Virus record (IMG/VR): IMGVR_UViG_3300006802_000634
Span: 1 to 22,645 of that record
DNA from: a virus
Direction: 5' to 3' (one strand)
DNA length: 22,645 nt
A program made the position numbers and the translations under genes. Below the pieces are notes generated by a model. That model was not told where the DNA came from. It saw only the letters and a program-made list of their open reading frames with translations, and made no database searches. Shown piece after piece: positions 20,510-22,645 of this stretch. The first letter of the stretch is position 1, and each line of letters starts with the position of its first letter.

Positions 20510-21935
20510 GTGCTTTTTTGCGCTGCTCTCTAACAAACTCAATGGCATTATTTTCGTCAACACCATGTTTCACAAGTGTATCAACACACTCTTGGAAGTA
20601 TGCCATATCGTCCATTGACTCTTCTGGTACTTTACTCTCCACAGGATGTTCTGTTTTGTGTTCCATATAATGATAGACTTTTGATAGATAATCATTGGCG
20701 ATGGTTAGTTTTGACTGAACCCAAGCTTGTAGTTGGTCGTTATCATCCATCGGCATAAGCAATTCTTCAATCTCTTTTGCATGATGCATTACTGATTGGA
20801 TTTGAGAATGAGCCATAGAGATTTCGTGATCGCCTTCACTATCCATTAGTTCGGAAGGGTGAACGTCACGGACTGTTACGCCATTCTTCTTCATTTTCTT
20901 CTTAGCACGATGTTTAGTATAGGCACGATCTGTTGCTTCGCGTTCTTTACGCTCGTCATCAGTTTCGTCCCAACCTACAAGGTCTTTGGCTTTATCAAGG
21001 ATGCCTTCGTTCATGCCACTATAATGAGCAATGATTTCGTCTTGTGAATCAAATACATTACCATCAATAAAGAATGATCCAGCGTGTCTATCGTAGTCAC
21101 CTTGACCGACAACTACGCCATCTTTGATTACATCAACCATACTACCATCTTCGTCAGCACTATGAATGTGTAACTCTACGCCTCTTGGCTTATGACGAGA
21201 GTGGTAAGCGTCTTGTTGTGCGTGTGCCGCATCCATCTGGCTCATATATGCCTGTGCTGATGCTGATGGTTTTAGTCCAGCTTCCTCAACTTTGGCTAAA
21301 CGGTCATAGTAATCTGGTTTTTCAGCAATATGGTCACGAGCAATCTCATCAGCCATTGCCTCATCATCAGTATGTTCTTTTTCAATCTTTACACCTTTAG
21401 CAATCTGCTTTTCAATAAAGTCAAGTGGCTTGTTATGCTTCTTGGCTAGTTCTTCGGCAGATGGTGTCTTTGGTCCCATCATATCTTTCTTAGGAAACAT
21501 TTTTTCCTTGTCTGTAATAGGCTTCATAGCTTTACGCACTAGACGGTCACGGACTGAGTTTTCTTCAACATTCTCATCATCAGTAAGCATACCATCTTCT
21601 TTGGATGTAATAGTCTTCACACCTTTTGGCTTCTGGATATCTTTACCTATTTTTGGAGTGTGATTGAATGGCTTTGGCTTGGAACCTTCTTCCTCAACGT
21701 CTTTACGGGATTTCAAATAGTTGCCCATCTCTTTCTTCATTTGAGAAACTAGGTCTTCTTCAAGTTCTTCCTCTGCTACATACTTGGATAGGAAACCATA
21801 GTCGCCGTTTTCTTCGCCAACAAACTGATCTTTCTTAGGCTTTCCTTTATCGGTGCCTTTCCAATGTTTTGGCTTTTTGCCTTCTTCTAGGTTGTTGATA
21901 CTTTCAACTAACTGTCTGAAACTATTGTCATCCAT
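20493..21935 (-). CDS. Acidic 480-aa protein, probable internal or scaffold-like virion protein
   Basis: The protein is strongly acidic and Lys/Glu-rich, with long disordered stretches (residues 15-170), like T4 prohead core proteins. The N-terminus FRQLVESINNLEE, then G, contains an LEE site that a gp21-type protease could cut (LxE). A beta-rich section occurs at about 240-310 (GVELHIHSADEDGSMVD, VVVGQGDYDRHAGSFFI). The C-terminal 130 residues are helical (ISMAHSQIQSVMHHAKEIEE, then LQAWVQSKLTIANDYLSKVY), a segment that, from memory, recurs in several T4-like phage structural proteins. It is preceded by the 154-aa gene, whose N-terminus has a similar site. I infer a head-associated protein; no enzyme motif is seen. 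Confidence 0.6.
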   Translation of the reverse strand: MDDNSFRQLVESINNLEEGKKPKHWKGTDKGKPKKDQFVGEENGDYGFLSKYVAEEELEEDLVSQMKKEMGNYLKSRKDVEEEGSKPKPFNHTPKIGKDIQKPKGVKTITSKEDGMLTDDENVEENSVRDRLVRKAMKPITDKEKMFPKKDMMGPKTPSAEELAKKHNKPLDFIEKQIAKGVKIEKEHTDDEAMADEIARDHIAEKPDYYDRLAKVEEAGLKPSASAQAYMSQMDAAHAQQDAYHSRHKPRGVELHIHSADEDGSMVDVIKDGVVVGQGDYDRHAGSFFIDGNVFDSQDEIIAHYSGMNEGILDKAKDLVGWDETDDERKEREATDRAYTKHRAKKKMKKNGVTVRDVHPSELMDSEGDHEISMAHSQIQSVMHHAKEIEELLMPMDDNDQLQAWVQSKLTIANDYLSKVYHYMEHKTEHPVESKVPEESMDDMAYFQECVDTLVKHGVDENNAIEFVREQRKKALDNSK

Positions 21936-21947
21936 TACAAATATTCC

Positions 21948-22412
21948 TTAACTAACTGTGTCACCCGGGTAATAAGTTTTTCCACGGACGATAATAGGAA
22001 ATGGTAGGTCTTCTGAAAGATGCCAAAAGATATCGTCGATATCACCTGTATGACGGTTTGCATCATACTCTTTCGTTACCCAACCGAAATCTCGTAGGTC
22101 ACCAATAGAAAGATTACCACGGGACCAACTGGCATCGACTAGTTCTAGTGGCTCACCCGATGCGGCGTGTTGCTTTACTTTCCATTCAATCCATTCTTTA
22201 GTATGTGGTTGTGGAAACTCTGCCCATTGCTCATCTGTCCAGTTGTTTGGTGTTGGACCACGATCTTGAAACTTTTGTGGTTCATCACTCTCGCCGTAAA
22301 TGCCTTTACGCTTACGTGTTTTACCAAGAGGTTTTGCTACTGGTGCCATAGCTCCTGCTGTGGTTGTTTCGTTAATGCTATCTAATTTATCAAGTAAGTC
22401 TCTAATCTTCAT
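21948..22412 (-). CDS. Putative packaged virion protein of 154 aa with cleavable N-terminus
   Basis: Residues 1-15 (MKIRDLLDKLDSINE) form an amphipathic helix ending in I-N-E, matching the T4 gp21 cleavage rule (I/L-x-E). The following TTTAGAMAPVAKPLG stretch (16-30) is, from memory, a recurring junction in phage proteins after such a propeptide. A basic TRKRKGIYG segment and an aromatic-rich domain follow (NNWTDEQWAEFPQPHTKEW, DIDDIFWHLSEDLPFPI). The start overlaps the upstream TGA (ATGA). A CATAAATA late-like box lies 56 nt upstream. It is a candidate internal head protein injected with DNA; function of the mature part unknown. Confidence 0.6.
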   Translation of the reverse strand: MKIRDLLDKLDSINETTTAGAMAPVAKPLGKTRKRKGIYGESDEPQKFQDRGPTPNNWTDEQWAEFPQPHTKEWIEWKVKQHAASGEPLELVDASWSRGNLSIGDLRDFGWVTKEYDANRHTGDIDDIFWHLSEDLPFPIIVRGKTYYPGDTVS

Positions 22413-22645
22413 AGTCTAAATTCCCGTCCATTATAAAGTGTTGTAATCACTCCATTTAGCCTTATGGTATTTATGCTAAACTCCCCATTATCGGGATTTA
22501 GATTTTCTACTTTGATAGTGTGGGTGCCGGGTTCTATATCTAACGGGACTATTTCAGTAAGATAATGTGTCTTATTATCCCAAATGTAATCCCGTTCAGT
22601 CATTAGCTCGTCGTTTACATATAGTCTGTAAGCAACTTTATCACG
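22409..22645 (-). CDS. Partial small beta-rich phage protein (N-terminus off right edge)
   Basis: The reading frame is open from the window edge to a TGA at 22411-22409 (78 codons visible). The internal ATG at 22603 is not the true start, because in-frame coding continues upstream (RDKVAYRLYVNDEL). Visible features are strands YRLYVNDELMTERDYIWDN, a PLDIEPGTHTIKVENLN loop and INTIRLNGVI, typical of a carbohydrate-binding-like or Ig-like beta-sandwich. Such proteins occur, from memory, in T4-like marine phages. The gene is coupled to the 154-aa gene by an ATGA overlap. Confidence 0.6.
   Translation of the reverse strand, partial: RDKVAYRLYVNDELMTERDYIWDNKTHYLTEIVPLDIEPGTHTIKVENLNPDNGEFSINTIRLNGVITTLYNGREFRL
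22468..22475 (-). promoter_or_regulatory. Late-like box upstream of the 154-aa gene
   Basis: CATAAATA (7 of 8 matches to TATAAATA) lies inside the partial beta-rich gene, 56 nt before the start of the putative packaged protein at 22412. A late promoter would suit a virion protein. A short motif, so weak support. Confidence 0.3.

Noticed and set aside
1-22645. tRNA genes, CRISPR arrays, IS elements, attachment sites
   Set aside because: I saw no cloverleaf-like sequences, regularly spaced repeats, transposase motifs or integrase genes.

Overview
The window is a compact stretch of a tailed-phage genome, most likely a T4-like myovirus. The direct evidence is a family B replicative polymerase of T4 gp43 size with a clamp-binding-like tail, a T4 gp45-type sliding clamp, a DsbA-like small protein, a GIY-YIG homing endonuclease, and many tiny overlapping genes. 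A lipobox lipoprotein, sigma70-type promoters and an LPS-type sugar-nucleotide cassette point to a Gram-negative, probably proteobacterial host. Several small proteins (DUF6552-like membrane protein, 131-aa structural-like protein, 310-aa methyltransferase) remind me of marine cyanophage or pelagiphage relatives, but this is from memory and the host cannot be fixed. There are no tRNAs, rRNAs, CRISPR arrays or IS elements.

Every gene except one reads leftward (minus strand). The layout in transcription order is as follows. (1) 22645-20493: end of a small beta-rich protein, a 154-aa protein and a 480-aa acidic protein; the last two have N-termini like T4 capsid-targeting propeptides. (2) Promoter 20482-20509: 354-aa DUF3293-like protein and a basic 57-aa protein. 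(3) Promoter 19229-19258: DsbA-like, 216-aa unknown, membrane protein, DNA polymerase and a SAM methyltransferase. (4) Promoter 14359-14388: an eleven-gene operon with sliding clamp, acidic protein, lipoprotein, DUF465-like coiled coil, two unknowns, nucleotidyltransferase-cupin fusion, SPPY-type DNA methylase, GDP-mannose 4,6-dehydratase, a structural-like protein and a DUF6552-like membrane protein. (5) Promoters 8590-8617 and 8201-8228: one small gene each. (6) Promoter 7994-8021: a DUF2201-type metallopeptidase/VWA protein and five small genes. (7) Promoter 5221-5249: a putative PD-(D/E)XK nuclease. (8) Promoter 4279-4307: Dam methylase. (9) Promoter 3372-3399: five small genes and a YqiA-like esterase. 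(10) The lone plus-strand gene, a GIY-YIG endonuclease. (11) Promoter 1304-1332, inside the endonuclease gene, reading into a partial PcfJ-like gene at the left edge.

The most striking general feature is promoter placement. Nine leftward sigma70-type promoters sit at operon junctions, and in six the stop codon of the upstream gene lies inside the promoter itself (in the -35 box, the -10 box or the spacer). Two promoters, with their leader and Shine-Dalgarno sequence, are a 52-nt near-perfect direct repeat flanking a 58-aa gene. The dam promoter lies so close to the start codon that its mRNA should be leaderless. Separately, T4-late-like boxes (TATAAATA or NATAAATA) lie upstream of the endonuclease, the 310-aa methyltransferase and a putative packaged protein.

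Functionally the window combines replication (polymerase, clamp, DsbA-like), DNA modification (two DNA methylases, with a nuclease-like gene next to Dam), sugar-nucleotide synthesis, and candidate internal virion proteins. Five genes shorter than 60 codons (2331-2504, 2901-3056, 5763-5918, 7995-8171, 19230-19403) are annotated from direct translation. No stretch over 300 bases lacks a gene.
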